64,000 nucleotides of DNA from Thalassia testudinum (GCA_037157565.1 JAZHRO010000054.1:14181501-14245500); one strand, 5' to 3'. Shown: positions 1 to 13,036, counted from the stretch's first letter. The notes: generated from the sequence alone by a model not told the origin. Made by a program: numbers and translations.

Positions 1-113
1 AAAAGAATTCCGGGTCGAACACAGGGAGGCTACGTTGATTTATATTCCCAATTTTTTTTTTTTTTGGAATTTTGAAAAGCGAGGGATATAATTACAATGG
101 AACTATCAGACTA

Positions 114-152
<39 letters not shown>

Positions 153-1217
153 ATGCATTCAATATTTCAAACTGTTTATATAATCAAACTAAATAAAAGT
201 TACACTAGAAAGCGGGAAATCAGCTACACTATAAAGCAGGAAAATTCTACATTAGAAAAGTTGTTAATAAGAATGGCAGAGAGAAGTTATCCTCCTCGAC
301 GATTGCTTGGAGGACGAGCCGGACGAGACGACGCCTGGACAAAGAAGAACGGAACAGGACGAAGCAGAAGAACGGGAACGGAGCAGCACGTCGTCGTCGT
401 CACGAGATCCACTTCCGAAGGAGGACGAAAATTTGGACTTTATCTCGCGAAGAGCCTCCCGAGTGTGGGACAAACTTCTCTTGAGCTTTGGAGAGGTAGA
501 GAAGAGAAGGAAGGGATGAGAATTTCGTATGGAAGGGGTCTCCTTTTATAGTTGCAAAGAGTGGGGACAAATTGGTCATTACATCTTTAAAATAATAAAT
601 GAGGGGTCTTTAGTGACAGATAAATCCGTCACTAAAGCCCCCAACGTGGGCGTAGCACCCGCACCCACATGTGCCTCCTCAGCTGTGCCCTTTTTCAACG
701 CCCGCCCACGTTCTTTAAATCCTAGCCGTTTGGGCAGCCGAGATGGCGCCACGTGGCGTCATCTTGGCCGTCCATCTTCTGGATGTTGTAGATGGTGCCA
801 CGGATGTCGGATTGACTCGATTTTTGCGTCGTTGGGCTGCGATCGTCGATCCGAATTCATCTGTGCGGTCAAATTTGTCATTTGAAGTGTGGATTTACAC
901 CGTCCTGGTCCTTGACCTTCTAGGATTCCCCAGACACTATCTGATGCTATAGATGCCTGATTAGGGCGATCTTGGAGTCGTTGAACTCCAATCGTCACCC
1001 TGATCACATCCATACGGTTGGATCTTTGATCCGAGGTCCCGATAAAATGTTTGCCCTATCCAAGCACATAAAAGGAGATAATTAACCTCTATTTTATTCA
1101 AACTACTCTAAATGCAAAATGATGCATGTTATGCAATATTTATATCATGAAATGCAATCGTATGCTTAAGAACATGCATAAATAAACATTTTAATTAGTG
1201 TAAATGTGTTTACATCA
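1..1217 (-). mobile_element. LTR1a: partial LTR of a gypsy-like retrotransposon
   Basis: Read on the minus strand, this LTR starts TGATGTAAAC at 1217 and runs off the left edge. It matches 38.8-39.25 kb and 42.3-42.73 kb closely, and also the rest of 37.6-38.8 kb. A TATA-like CTATAAAAGG (minus strand, 542-551) marks the promoter. The motif CCTGTGTTCGACCCGG near positions 10-30 is the U5-type motif also seen in LTR2 and LTR4. A GA-dinucleotide run occupies about 117-150. Just right of 1217 the sequence continues as LTR2 (CCCTAACTAGCCC), so LTR1 inserted about 20 bp inside the start of LTR2a. The TSD cannot be checked because the left end is outside the window. The short open frames at 264-473 (-) and 37939-38169 (-) are similar in the two LTR1 copies. 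They lie just downstream of the promoter and I do not treat them as genes. Confidence 0.85.
542..551 (-). promoter_or_regulatory. TATA box of LTR1a
   Basis: CTATAAAAGG reads on the minus strand. The same element is conserved in the other long LTR1 copy at 38236-38245, which supports it as the core promoter of the LTR. Confidence 0.6.
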
Positions 1218-3856
1218 AGCCCTAACTAGCCCAATTTCATCTGATAAAGTTGATAGAAGCTCCTACATAACCATCAGAGGGTCATATATGCATAATGTTC
1301 TGTTTTGAGAGGAAGATAAGAAATCACGATTATTTCTATAATTTTAACTGCATTTCATAAGTACAAAATAACCACAGGGAATTCTAGGGGTTAATTAAAG
1401 GTCAAATGGTCATCAATGTCTAATAAAAGGGTTCATGCAGACAAAAATGAGTTTTCGTGCATTTCAAGAATTAATGGACATCCGAAACCCTAATTTCAAA
1501 TCTACTTAATTAACTGAGGTTTTGGTCAGGATAAATTCATCTAAACCTTATAAAAATCATAGAAAAATATTCTATAAGATTTGGTTTCCTTGATTTGACC
1601 TTCTGAACCCATTTTGACCTAAAATAGAGTCTCAGATAAGAAGTTGCCCTAATTTGGGTTTCTTCATAAATTACCTAGTCAAACTTGGTCAAAGCCAAAA
1701 TCTGACTTCACCATCAGATTCCTTGAATTCAAATTAAGCTTATACCAAAATTTAGGCTCAATTAGAAATCATTTTGACCTAGTTTGCATTTTAGTCCATT
1801 CAGACTCTTTCTTTCTCACATACACCACTAACATTCAAAAATTCTTACAAAGACCCCGCTAACTTTATTGTCTTCTTCACATTCAGGTCCTTGCCACCAT
1901 GGCAGGTGTGAACCCATCAGATCCAAGCTTCAATCTTTGATTCCGCCTTGATTGATTGATTAATCCCTTCCAAATTTGGAAGGGATGGTCTTGAGGGAAT
2001 CCTCAATGATCTGGCCTCAATTTGGACTCCAAATCTCCTTGTGGAGGTTGTTTGAACTCCTTGAAACCGCCAATTCCTACTCCCTAATTTTCGAGCTTTC
2101 AAGCTTTGTTTCTAAGCTTGGAAACTCGTCCAATGGCCTATATAAGACCCTCCTCGCCTGCCTTACCTCCTTAGCGAGTTTTTAAGCCACAATTCCTCTT
2201 CTTTCTCCTACCTCTGGCTCGCTCCAACTCATCTTCGACAACCTTCTTCCTCCAGCTTCTTTGTCGGTCGCCACGTACAATAGGCAGTCAATTCTTCTTC
2301 CCTGTCGCATTTCGCACCTCGCCATACCTACGAGGTGCTCTCCGACCTCCTCCTCGTTGTCGTTCCCTCTCTCGGGGCATTCACCTTCTCCAGCATCGGC
2401 TCATCATGGCCGATGCCTCCTCCGCTTCCTCCTCGTCTACTAACTACTCTCTTCAACACCTCAACATCCACTCATCATCACAACAACTCCAGACCTCACT
2501 TTCGATCACCGATGCGCCCACTCCACTGTCATCTTCCACCTCTCCAGCATACCTCTGGCAAAACATTCCCACCGCCACGCACCACTAAACCACACGCCAC
2601 TAGTCCCTACACCATCGTCAGACCCTCACGAGCAAAACCTCTCAAGAAATTGAGGGGATTGCTTGCCTTAGCCCTCCACCGAACACCTTCACGAACTCCG
2701 ACCCTCTTCGCCTTTCCCATGCCCACACACACACTCTCACAGCACGCCACCGCCACCATCACCTTCTCCGCACTCTCACGAAGCTTCTGAACTGGTTTGA
2801 CATGGCCGTAAGGCCGTATTCGTGCTTTGAGGTACTCCACCGGAGCTCCGCCGCCACGTTGTCTTCTCTGGCTTTGTTTGTGGTGTTCTAGCCACGATAG
2901 CTCCAGGCAACTTCCCCAGGTGATGCGATTCTCCACCAGGTGAATCTCTAGGCTCCTAATTAACGCCTACAACAACAACTGCTGCATCAATTGGACCAGC
3001 TTCCATTAGTTGCTCGCACGCAAAGAACAGCTACGCCTTTAGTCGCACATCGTGGGTTGAAGGAGTGTTTGCGCAGCATATATTACTTTTGTGAACCTGA
3101 CTCCTCGCTCAGTACACGAGGGGTCGGGTCCCTCAACGCACACTCTCCTCACTCCTCGACTACCACTCACACCCGGTAGCCCTGGTCCATCTTTCCAGAC
3201 TCATATACGCACCTGTTTACTCGAGTACGGTTGGGTTCTTGAGAGAAAGAAGAGAACGAAGGGTTAAAGAGAAGAGGAGGGAGGAAGGTTTTTCTCTTCA
3301 AGGAAACCCCTCGATACTTAGCCACTGAAGAGATTGAGAGATCCTTGTGCATGAAAGAAGAAGAACTGAAGGAGAAAAGAAGAAAGGCACCGTAGCAGAG
3401 CTTTTGTTAAGGCATCTGAGCTCCTTGCCTGACGTCTGATCCTGCTGATTTGTGTTCCTGTGGCTCTTCAGTTACTTATCTACGTGGATTATTTGATTGA
3501 GCCTTATTGTTCACTTTTTTGGGATTATTGTGAGGGGTAAATGGTGATTTAAATCACCATTTTACCCTATTCTTTTTGAATTTTGATACTGATTCTCATA
3601 TATACATTATTCTTGAATAGAATTATTGTTCAAATATGTGCTAGAATTGTGATCTTTGCTACGCAGGGGGTTCTGGGTTATCAAAAAAAAAAAAAAAAAG
3701 AATTGTAATCTTTGAGATTAAATTGCAAGACTTGCTTCCTGTGTTCGATCTCGGATTTTCTAACGATTCTTCGAGATATAAATTGTATATGTTTTCGAGT
3801 TATTTCAGCTATATTACAACGAAGTGATTTTAAAACCCCGTTTTAGCCCGTTAGCA
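1218..3856 (+). mobile_element. LTR2a: solo LTR, 5' end interrupted by LTR1a
   Basis: This is homologous along its length to 6718-9491 and 30560-33313. Shared landmarks in order are CCCTAACTAGC, GCTCCTACATAACC, a stretch of TTTGACC-rich sequence (1500-1800), a TATA box (CTATATAAG, 2138-2146), the palindromic GGCCGTAAGGCC (about 2805), a pyrimidine-rich then purine-rich zone, and the U5-type CCTGTGTTCGATCTCGG (about 3738). The first roughly 20 bp lie left of LTR1a and outside the window. The right end is set by analogy with LTR2c at a CA near 3856; no TSD can be tested. It belongs to a different subfamily from LTR2c/d/e because the CCATACCT hairpin is absent. Confidence 0.75.
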
Positions 3857-3983
3857 CAGACACAACACCCACCTGCGACTCTACAACAATGGACAGCATC
3901 CCCCCTGAATCCTTCTAACAGTCTCACCGACAGTGGAGGGGAGTGTCACCATGCTTTGCAATCTACTCCTACAGCTACCACGC
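3857..3983. other. Short spacer between two inverted LTR2 copies
   Basis: About 127 bp separate the inner ends of LTR2a and LTR2b. I see no gene or recognised element in it. The exact boundaries are uncertain by some tens of bases because the LTR2b TSD has eroded. Confidence 0.4.
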
Positions 3984-6598
3984 TGCTACGCTATTTAACG
4001 CTTTAAATCAGGGTTTTAAAAATGATACGTTGCAGTATAGCCGATAAAGCGTGAAAAGAAATAGAATTTATACTCGAATGGAAATCTGAGGTTGAACGCA
4101 AGGAGCAAGTAGCAAATTAATCTCAAAATCACAATTCTAAGTAAAATATGTAAGCAATTGCAACCAAAACTTGACTCAGAACTATTCAAGAATGATATAT
4201 CAATAATTCAAGTACTAATGTGCAAAAATAATAGGTTAAAATGGTGATTTGAATCACCAATTAACCCTTTTAATGTTAAGCTTCAAATATATCAAATTTA
4301 TCAACAGTAATTATCAACCAATATTCCACGTCAACTAGATGAAATAACCCCACAGAACCAAGGTATCAACAAATATTAGACGAATGTGCAAGGCCTTCAG
4401 ACGCCTTAAGTTGCCTTAGCAAGCACAGCACCTAAGGAGGCAAAGGCACGAAGCCTCCTTCTCTTTCCTTCAAACCTCAAGAGAGGCAAGGCATAGTACA
4501 GCACCACCAAAGGTATGAAGGGCCTCCCAACGACTAAGTGTAGAGAGGGCACAGCTGAGGGCAAAACCCCCTCTCTCTCTTTCTTCTCTCTATCAGAAAC
4601 CCGAATGGATCTAGGTAAACAGGCCCACGCCCAGACCCGCGTGGCGTGAGCACGGGCGAGGGCACATGAGATGGAGCATGCGAGCGAGACCTCACCCCAG
4701 TGCTCTCAGAGGCAACTAGCAAAGATCACAAAATCAATTTATCTCCTGCGCGGGCTTCAACAACCCATGATGTGGGACTATCCCACAGGGCTTTGTCGCA
4801 TGCGAGTTGCAGTTGATGGATGATTCAATTGAGGATGGAGGGAGCACTTGTTGTTGTAATTGAGGACCTGGAGACAAGCTTGGAGGTCGTCCGCTTTAAT
4901 CTGGAGTTGCAGCTGGTTGCTTCAAGCTTGGAGGTGAAGAGCACGCCGGAGAAGGCAGTGGCGGTGGCGGTTGTCCGGTGAGGCACCTAAAAACCAAAGT
5001 AGAGTCTTTCGACCGTTTCAAAACAGCTCGGGGGAATCATCGGATGACGGTGAAGGTGTTGGTGGTGGTGATGTGTTGTGTGAGTGTGTGTACGTGTGTA
5101 GCAAGGTCGAAGAAGGTGCGTGAAAGGTGGGTGTGCTTGACTAGGGTGTAGAGCGGTCAATAGCCCTAATAAAGTTAAGACTTTTGACTAGGAGGTCACG
5201 GCGAAGCTAATGGAGGTGGTAGTGGCGAAGCTTGTGCAGTGGAGTAGTGGGAAGGCGTTGCCGGAGCTTCGTCAAAGTGGAAGAAGGTGAAGGCGTAGCG
5301 GGTGTGTTGGAGGTTGATGTGAAGAGTGAGGGAAAGGTGATGTAGGGTAGTAGAGGAGAAGGTAGAGGGTCTTAGAGGTGAGGAAGAGAGCCACGGAGCC
5401 GAAGAAGGAGATGGAAACGGTGAGGTGGCGACGGTGAGCAAGGCAGAGGAACAACCTCTCTTTGGCCGGAGAGGATTGCAAAGACAAGGGGAAGAAGATA
5501 AGTCATCCAATTTGATGGTTGGACGGCCTGACTATGGTGAATGAAGGAGATCGCTGGAGCAAACTTTGAAGATGGCCGGAGAAGGAAGAAGAGGGGATTT
5601 CTAAGGCCAAGTTTTGCTGAGGTGAGGAACTTGATGTAGAATCATTTATAGGCCATAGAACGGAGTTCTAAGCTTGGGAAACAAGCTCGCGAACTCCGTG
5701 CTTTTCGCTCAATCCAGATACCCTGCCTTTCAAAGAGTTCACATGAGCTTTTGGGAAGGAGTTAGGATCCAAGATCGGTCTCATTTGGAAGGGAATTTCG
5801 CAAGAAACCTCCGTTTCAAATTTGGGATTGTTTGGTTAAGAATCGAGCAAGAAAATCTCGCTCGAATCTCGCCGGAGCTCAACGTGTTCACACCAATGGC
5901 GTAAGAGACCTAAATGTGAAGACGACAAAAAAGTTAGGGACATGTTTGTAAAGAATTCAAAAAGTTAAGAGCCATTATGTGATAAAAATAGTCTGTCTGG
6001 ACTGGAATGCAAACTAAGTCAAGGTAATCTCTGATTGGGCTAAAATTTTGGTAAAAACCTAATTTGGATCTAAGGAATCTGATGGTGAAGTTGGATTTAG
6101 GTTTTGACCAAGTTTTCCTGGGTAAATTGCACAGAAATTCAAATTAGGGCAACTATCTGTCTCAAACTCTATTTTAGGTCAAAATGGGTTCTAATGGTCA
6201 AATTAAAAATACCAAACCTTATATAATATTTTTATTTGATTTATAGAAGTTTTAGGTGAATTTTATCATGACCAGAACCTCAGTGAATTAAGCAGGTCTG
6301 TTTTTAAGGTTTCACATGTCATTTAATTCTTGTAATGCGTGAAAACCCATTTCTTTCTGCATGGACCCCCTTTTTGGACTTTTATGACCGTTTAACCTTC
6401 AATTCGCCCTTAGAAAATCTCATGGTTATTCTGTAGTTGTGATAAGATGATAAAATTGCAGAAATAACCATGTTTTCATATTTTCTTCTCAAAACAGAAT
6501 ATTAAGCACTTAGGACCCTCTGATGGTTATGTAGGAGCTCTTATTCACTTTAAATGACCAGAACAAGTTAGTTAGGGCTCATGATAGTGTTCCCTTCA
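3984..6598 (-). mobile_element. LTR2b: solo LTR in reverse orientation
   Basis: The reverse complement matches LTR2a. Examples are the paired GGTGATTTGAATCACC-type sequence near 4240 versus 3550, the TTTGACC-rich block at 6010-6300 versus 1500-1790, and the outer end GGGCTCATGATAGTG at 6574-6598. The minus-strand TATA (CCTATAAATG) lies near 5645-5655. The start TGAAGGGAAC is a decayed TGATGAGAAC. Candidate TSDs do not match cleanly (CACGC left, AGCAC or CACCC right), so the ends are approximate. Together with LTR2a it makes a 5.4-kb imperfect inverted repeat. Confidence 0.75.
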
Positions 6599-6717
6599 AG
6601 CACCCTACTCCCAACCATTGGTGGCGGCTCAACTAGGTAACACCAACACACCTCTCCTCTTATTCCTCCTTTTGTCAAACCCCTACTACTAATTCTCTCT
6701 TCCCCACAGTGGCCACC
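6599..6717. other. Spacer between LTR2b and LTR2c
   Basis: About 119 bp of C-rich sequence of unknown origin. It ends in CCACC, the left target-site duplication of LTR2c. Confidence 0.5.
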
Positions 6718-9491
6718 TGATGAGAACCTTATCATGATCCCTAACTATTGTATTTTAGATCTAACAAAATGAACAAAAGCTCCTACATAACCTAAAGGAA
6801 GGCCTAATTCAGGGAATTACTGATCTGAAAAGAATACTTAAAGAATAGGGTAAAACTGTAATTTTACCATTACAGTGCATCAACGGGATTTCTTAGGGTA
6901 TAAACATAGGTCAATTGGGCTTAATAAGAGAATAAGTGGGTGGTTCAGTCAGAAAAGGGTTATTGTAAAATTTAAGAATTAAATGACATTCTGTAACCCT
7001 AAAACAAATCCACTTTAATTCACAAGGTTTCAGGTAGGATAAAAATCATCTAAATCCTATAAAATTCATGAAAAAATATCCCCAATGGTTTAGAACCTTC
7101 AATTTGGCCTTTGGAACCTGTTTTGAGCTAGATTGGGGTCCATGCCCAATATTTGACCTAATTTGGGTGTTTATGGTAAATATCCAGGCAAACATGGTCA
7201 AACCTAAAATCCAGCTTTACCATTATATTCCTTAGGTCCAAATTAGGTTTCTACCAAAATTTGGACCTAAGGGAAGGTCATCTTAACCTACTTTGCAAAA
7301 TGGTCCACCTAATTACATTCTGGCCCTTAACTTTTGAATACCCTTGCAGAAACCCGCTCAACTTTTCGTCACTTTATTCATTTTGGTCCCTCTGCCATTG
7401 CAGCAGGGACCCATACCTCCGGCGAGGTTTCGAGGCGGTTCTCGCCTCATTTCCCCAAGAGAGTAGCTCCAAGATTTGAAAGGGTGGCTCTTTACGAAGC
7501 CCCCTACCGCATGAGCAGCTCCCCATACCCTGAATCGTCCCATACCTCTCATGCGAACGCTCGAGAGGTATGGGTCTCACTCCATCCATACCTCCAACAA
7601 AGACCTTTGGCCGCTTCCTTGCGATTCTCCCTCTGCCCGTGCCTATTTAAGCAAGCCCAGATCCCTCCCCTTCTTCCAAGCCTATTTTGGCCAGAGATAA
7701 CCCCCAATTTCGTCTCCTCCTCCGCCGGCCATCTGCCTGCAGGCTCCGACGACTCTCCCTCCCTCTTCTCGTCACTCTGCCACCGTACCAATGGCAGGGC
7801 CATCTCCGCCTCACTCCTCCGCATCACGCCGTACTCACGCGAGCCACTCTAACCTCCTCATCGTCGTCGCCTCTCCATCTCAGGGCCTTCGTCTCTGACA
7901 ACGGCAAACACGCACCGCTCGCCCTATACCTCCCCTCTTCGCTCCAAGTCCCTCAGTTAAGTTTCTCTCTCCCTACCTTCTATTTTCCCTCATTTTATTT
8001 CACAAATCACGCACCGACCACCACAGACCACCATCACCTTCTCCACCTCCGACCAGACCACCGGCGAGGTGCTCCCGCCACTCCACGCCTCCACCCACCT
8101 CGCCAATCACCTTACAAGCTCCGCCACGACTCACTGATCATAACCCCTCTTCCCATTCACCGCTACACGCTCCCAACACGTCCTCGAACACACCGACCCC
8201 CGCCTCACCTTCGCCGTGATACGGCAAAGGTTTTCTTGTGGTTTGACAGGGCCGTAAGGCCATATTCATGTTGACAGGTGTCGACCCCCTCAACTGCCAT
8301 TAACGCAAGCAAGGAGCTTGCTTGAGAGCTTCCCTAGGTCTCCTCGCTCAGGCTACAGGTCCCAAATCGCGCGGAATCCCTTCACGCACAACCCCAGCCA
8401 AGCGATTGGCATTGAAGTCCCACTAACTGCTGCAATCAAGAGGACTCCTACTACGGGCGTTCGCGAAGGAAGGTGAGACTATGGGACAACATAGTCCCAC
8501 CTCGAAAGATTGTGAGCGGGTGTTGCGATATAAAGTGAAAAAGTGTCAGGGGCTTATCGCCTCCTGACATGGGGTGAGGTCCCCTCACCCACCACGCCTC
8601 ATCCACGACCCACACCTCTACGGACCTGGCTGCCTGACCCGATTACCCGTGCACTCCTCGCCCACCACACGTGTCGGTGGGCCTGGACCCGGGCATGCTG
8701 ACCCAACCCGTTTACCCGAGAAAGGCTCTGAGAGAGCATTCCTAAGAGTGAAATAGAGAGAGAGAGAGAGACGTGGGGAGGGTAGGGGCTAGGTTTTGCT
8801 CCTGTGTGTGTGTGCACAAGGAAGAAGAGGAGTAGCTGAAGCAGCTGAAGGAGAAGGTGCAGCTGCAGAGAAAGAAGAGAAGGAAGATGGAGGAGGCACA
8901 GCAGAGAAAAGAAGACAGAGAAAGACTACGAAGAAGAGAAAAAGAAGCCAAGGAGGAAGAAGGAGCTACAGAAGAAGAAGAAGAAGAAGGAGCTGCAGCC
9001 AAAGCTTAAGGCAAAGAAGAAGAAGAAGAAAGAGAAGGCAGGGGCTGAAGAAAGAGAGAAGCAGAAGAAGAAGAAGAGGAGTAGAAGACAGGAAGGAGGA
9101 AAGCCAAGTGAAGAAGAAAAGAAAAAGAAGAAGCACTATAGCAATCACCAATTATGACGTCTGATTCACAAAATCAGACGTTTGAGAAAGGAAAGACAAA
9201 GAAGGAAGAGAGAAAGCAAAGAAAAAGAAAGAGAGAAGAGAATAAGGAAGAAAAGAGAAAAATCTATTTTACATTTTCCTCTCTAGCCTTTATATACATT
9301 GCATTATTATTGAACATTATCTTTCAAGTAAAATTTGAGATTGTGATTTTCTGCTTCTAAAATACCAATTTGCTCCCTGAGTTCGACCTCGGAATATTTT
9401 TGAATTTCGAGTAAATAAAATTGATAATCGTTTTCGCGGTGATTTCAAATATACTACAGCGAATATCTTTTGAAAACTACGAACTCAATTA
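6718..9491 (+). mobile_element. LTR2c: 2.77-kb solo LTR with TSD CCACC
   Basis: Starts TGATGAGAACC and ends ...CAATTA (CA probably decayed to TA). It is flanked by CCACC at 6713-6717 and 9492-9496. A CTATTTAAG TATA box is at 7643-7651. A 12-bp stem (7539-7550 with 7563-7574) lies about 80 bp upstream of it. The conserved GGCCGTAAGGCC is near 8250. A purine-only GAAGAAG zone runs about 8818-9150, and the U5-type motif CTCCCTGAGTTCGACCTCGG is at about 9375. A pair of GACGTCTG motifs lies at 9154 and 9175. No internal region or second LTR adjoins it, so it is a solo LTR. Open frames in it, including a Lys/Glu/Arg-rich one at 8796-9164, come from the skewed composition. Confidence 0.88.
7539..7574 (+). 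other. 12-bp stem hairpin in LTR2c U3
   Basis: CCCATACCTCTC (7539-7550) pairs with GAGAGGTATGGG (7563-7574) around a 12-nt loop. The same position in LTR2e and LTR2d also folds, with matched changes in both arms. Confidence 0.7.
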
Positions 9492-9496
9492 CCACC

Positions 9497-12400
9497 TCTA
9501 AGCCCCTTGTCCCTCTAAGTGGTACGACCTCCAATACTGGGCGATGTGACCCTGGGTAATGTGGTCTAATGGCAGTGTGGCAGCCAAGTGAGGTACAGGA
9601 AATCCCCTCTTAGGCCTCTCCCACATCCCTAAACTCTACTTGTTCTCTCTTTAATTTGCTTTTGTTCTTAATGCCTCCATGTAACCCTGCTTCGATCCAC
9701 AATCGTGACCATGGAAGGAGGATGAAGTGTTTGTAAACTATAATCATGTGATTTGTGTTTTTGTTCAAGGTTTGAATCTCACACTTGTCATTTTTTAATG
9801 CTAGAAGACAACATTAAAAAATTATAAGAAATTGAAAAGGTATAGATTCAAGCAATTGAAAATTTGGGTTCACTCGACCCAAACAAACCCAAATTTGATT
9901 TAAAGATAATGGGTAGTCATTTTGTCAACCCAAAATGGAACAACCTGAATCCACCCAAATCAATCAAGCACCCACCCCAACCTAAAACCTCTATTAACAT
10001 CAACAAAGCATCTTGTAATGGCCTCACCATATTTGAAAAAGGAATAATTTAGTCATCATTAATGTTATACAATGGTTGTAATCTTGGATCGAATATCAAT
10101 TATAACGTCTAAAGGGAGCACATCATTTGTAATCTAGGCCATCAAATATCCCTCCACACCTTTCTTTAGGAAGTGAGGTAAAACTTCCAACTAAGACATC
10201 AAATTAGATGTATTTAATTACATTATTATTTTGAAGAAATAATTTATTGTGATCGTTTAATAGGAGTGAGTTGAGAGTTCGATGTAGAACCTAGTAAACA
10301 TTTTCTTGTATTTGTGTAAATGTTCTTTTTCTCTTAACTCTACCATTATTCGACCAAAACTTCTTAAATTGAACCCTAAAAAAATCCAATTTGCTATCCA
10401 TTGATAGAGAGATACTGTGTCACTTGGAGTTCTTCCTATTTGTCTGGTTGAACTAGTCAACCAGTCAAGATGTCGAAGGAGAGATAGACTTTGTCTTAGT
10501 TGGTCAAATAAAAGTTTTTCTTAGTGATTAGTTGGGGAAAAATTGGATTGTGGGAAGAGAATTGAGAAATAGCATCAGATTTTAGATAATGTAAGGGCCT
10601 TGGTGACTTAAAGATAGCTTTAGGGTAAGAAATGAGAACATAGGCATAGTTGTTAAAATGAATCTTTAAGGAAAAGAAATTGGACTTTGAATCGACAAAG
10701 AAAGTTTTAGTTGACTAGGTGATGATGTGTGGCTCATTATAACTAAAATGCCTAAGTTAAGCTAGAAATTCGGTTAAACACTACATAAGTAGCACAAGAA
10801 AAGGGTTAAGTATGAAAATTAATAGAAATGACCTAAAACAAATAATTCATGTTAAAAACGCAAAATTAGGTCACAAAAAGAGATATTCTATTCAAAAGTG
10901 TAATTTGGTGATTCAATTGCAAATTTAACACATATTTTGGTTCAAAAGATCAAATTGAAAGTGAATTCATATTCCTAAATGTTCGATTAAGCTTCAATAA
11001 AAATCTCATAGCATTTGGACATCAATAGAACCATATATTCATTATATTACATGTTGGTCCTTCATGTATACACGTTTAAAAGTCCAAGGACCTCTTTGAT
11101 AACAGCCAAGGACTTATTTGAAAGATTCCAAGGACCGTGCTGCTTTATCTCTTGCCACTTTTGGGTTTGAGCATAATTTTTCTACCCCTTCGCCCTTAAG
11201 GGCTTCCTTGCAAAATCTTCATTACACTTGCAGGTGCAGTGGTCTATTGTTCACTGCAAGAACACGCGCATCCTCAGCCGCTAATTACTTACGCTAATGA
11301 TCCAATGGCCTATCCTTCACCAAGTTGCGCGCATGCCCGCATGTAACCTCACCCCACATTCCAGATCCCATCCAATGGTTGGATTTCATCCTAGACTTTC
11401 CTGCCCTCCTCTTAGCTAATTACCACCGTTGGAACCCTACTCACTTAATCACACCTTGCCGGTGATCTAATCAGCTCGCGTGCCCAAATAAGTAGCTCCC
11501 CTGAGCTCGCACGAGGGCCATCAGCTCCCCACCTACACCTCTCGAGCTGAGCATTCATCCTCTCCGGTTCTCTGTCTCATCAACCTTTGTTCCAGTGCTG
11601 CGACGGTGGAATTTCATTTCTCTCCAACTCTCCTTGCCGCTAAGGACATCGTAGCACCTGGGGGCGACCCAAAATCCCTCTAGTGGATTTTCCCTCCATC
11701 GAAGATCCTCCCCCATTTGTTGCTGTAGCCACCGGCTGCAGATCTCCTTCAAAGGTCCCATTCTGCTGTTAGATTAGGTTTTTAATGCTTTCTAGTTTAG
11801 TGTAGTATCTGTTAGTGTAGTATAGATTAGTTAGGAGCAGATCAGGTAGCTTAATTCATGGATTTTGCAGTCTAGCTAGGAGTAGAATAGTATAGATCAA
11901 TAACGCCCTCTCTGATCAATCTAGATCAAAGAGGTGTTTTCACCTCATTTGCAATATCCACACATCTCCCCCACCACTCCATATCACTATCACATTCTTC
12001 CCTCGATAATTTTCTTCATGATTCACCCACCCATCAGGCCATTAGCAAATCTAGAGTTCTCTAGCTCTTCGATCTGTTACAGATGCCAATTTCATTTAAG
12101 GGCCGTATCATCCTTTCCATGAACTCACCAATGACTCTATGCTGATTTGAAATGAGCTGAATTGTTGATTTCTCAGTTCTGATCTTGATTTGATATTGAT
12201 GTGATTTTTATGTCATCATTGATAGTTAGAGCCAAGGATGATCAATCTTGCTGATTTGAGGCTCCAGACATGTTCTTCATACTCAAATTGAAGAGATTTA
12301 AAGTTGAGTTTCAAGGATTTAAATGCATCAATTAGAGTTTGGGTCAATTGAGATGTTTAACAGGAGGCCTGAAACAATTGTTGATTGTTTGCATGATTCA

Positions 12401-13036
12401 ATTTAATTTCTACTCATTATGCTATCTAAGGCATGAGGAATAGATTAGATTAGGTCTATCTTGTTTTCTGAGCTTTGATGTCAATTTGGATATATTTCAG
12501 ATCTATCATAAATGTTTTGTAATGATTTAGAGTTAAGTTTTCATGCTTTGAGATCTTGATGGGGATTTTCATCTTACACTGTCTATAGTGTAAGATGGAG
12601 GTCATTTTAAGATTTCAGTGACTTCTGGGAGATAGATTTGAGTTTTCCTAGGTTTTCAAGATGTTGGAGAAGATTTTGAGGTGATCTTTTATGAGATTTT
12701 ATCAGTTACCTCAAATCTGAGATGTGATTTTACAACCTTGTTTTAAGTTGAAATTTGAATCCCAAGGGCATTTGATGAAGGTTTGATTTTTTAAAATGAT
12801 CTTAAAGTGTGATCAATTTATTTATAGATTTGCAAACGTGCGTTTCTAACTCAAATCTCCCAAAATCAGTGAATTAAAGTGCTGCATAGCAACTACATCT
12901 TTTGAGACAAATTTCTTATTTTAGTGGATCTAAGGATTCTCCGAGCTTAATTGCACCTAGATCTAGGTGATGCATACCTTTAGAGATGCTTAAGGTCTAA
13001 AATCAGACTTGATCTGGGCTTCAGGCACTTAATTAT
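9497..13036. other. Unclassified 3.5-kb interval, no gene seen
   Basis: No convincing coding frame. The first part (9.5-11.0 kb) is AT-rich single-copy-looking sequence. The 11.1-11.8 kb part, with ordered CT-rich and GC-rich blocks and a CCAAATAAGTAG sequence near 11484, resembles the promoter and leader part of another LTR, but I found no second copy or TSD. From 11.8 to 13.0 kb it is T-rich with repeated GATTTGA-type words. It may be a decayed element or intergenic DNA. Confidence 0.35.

Noticed and set aside
8796..9164. Lys/Glu/Arg-rich ORF of 122 codons
   Set aside because: Produced by the GAAGAAG purine tract of LTR2c; equivalent tracts in other copies are in different frames.
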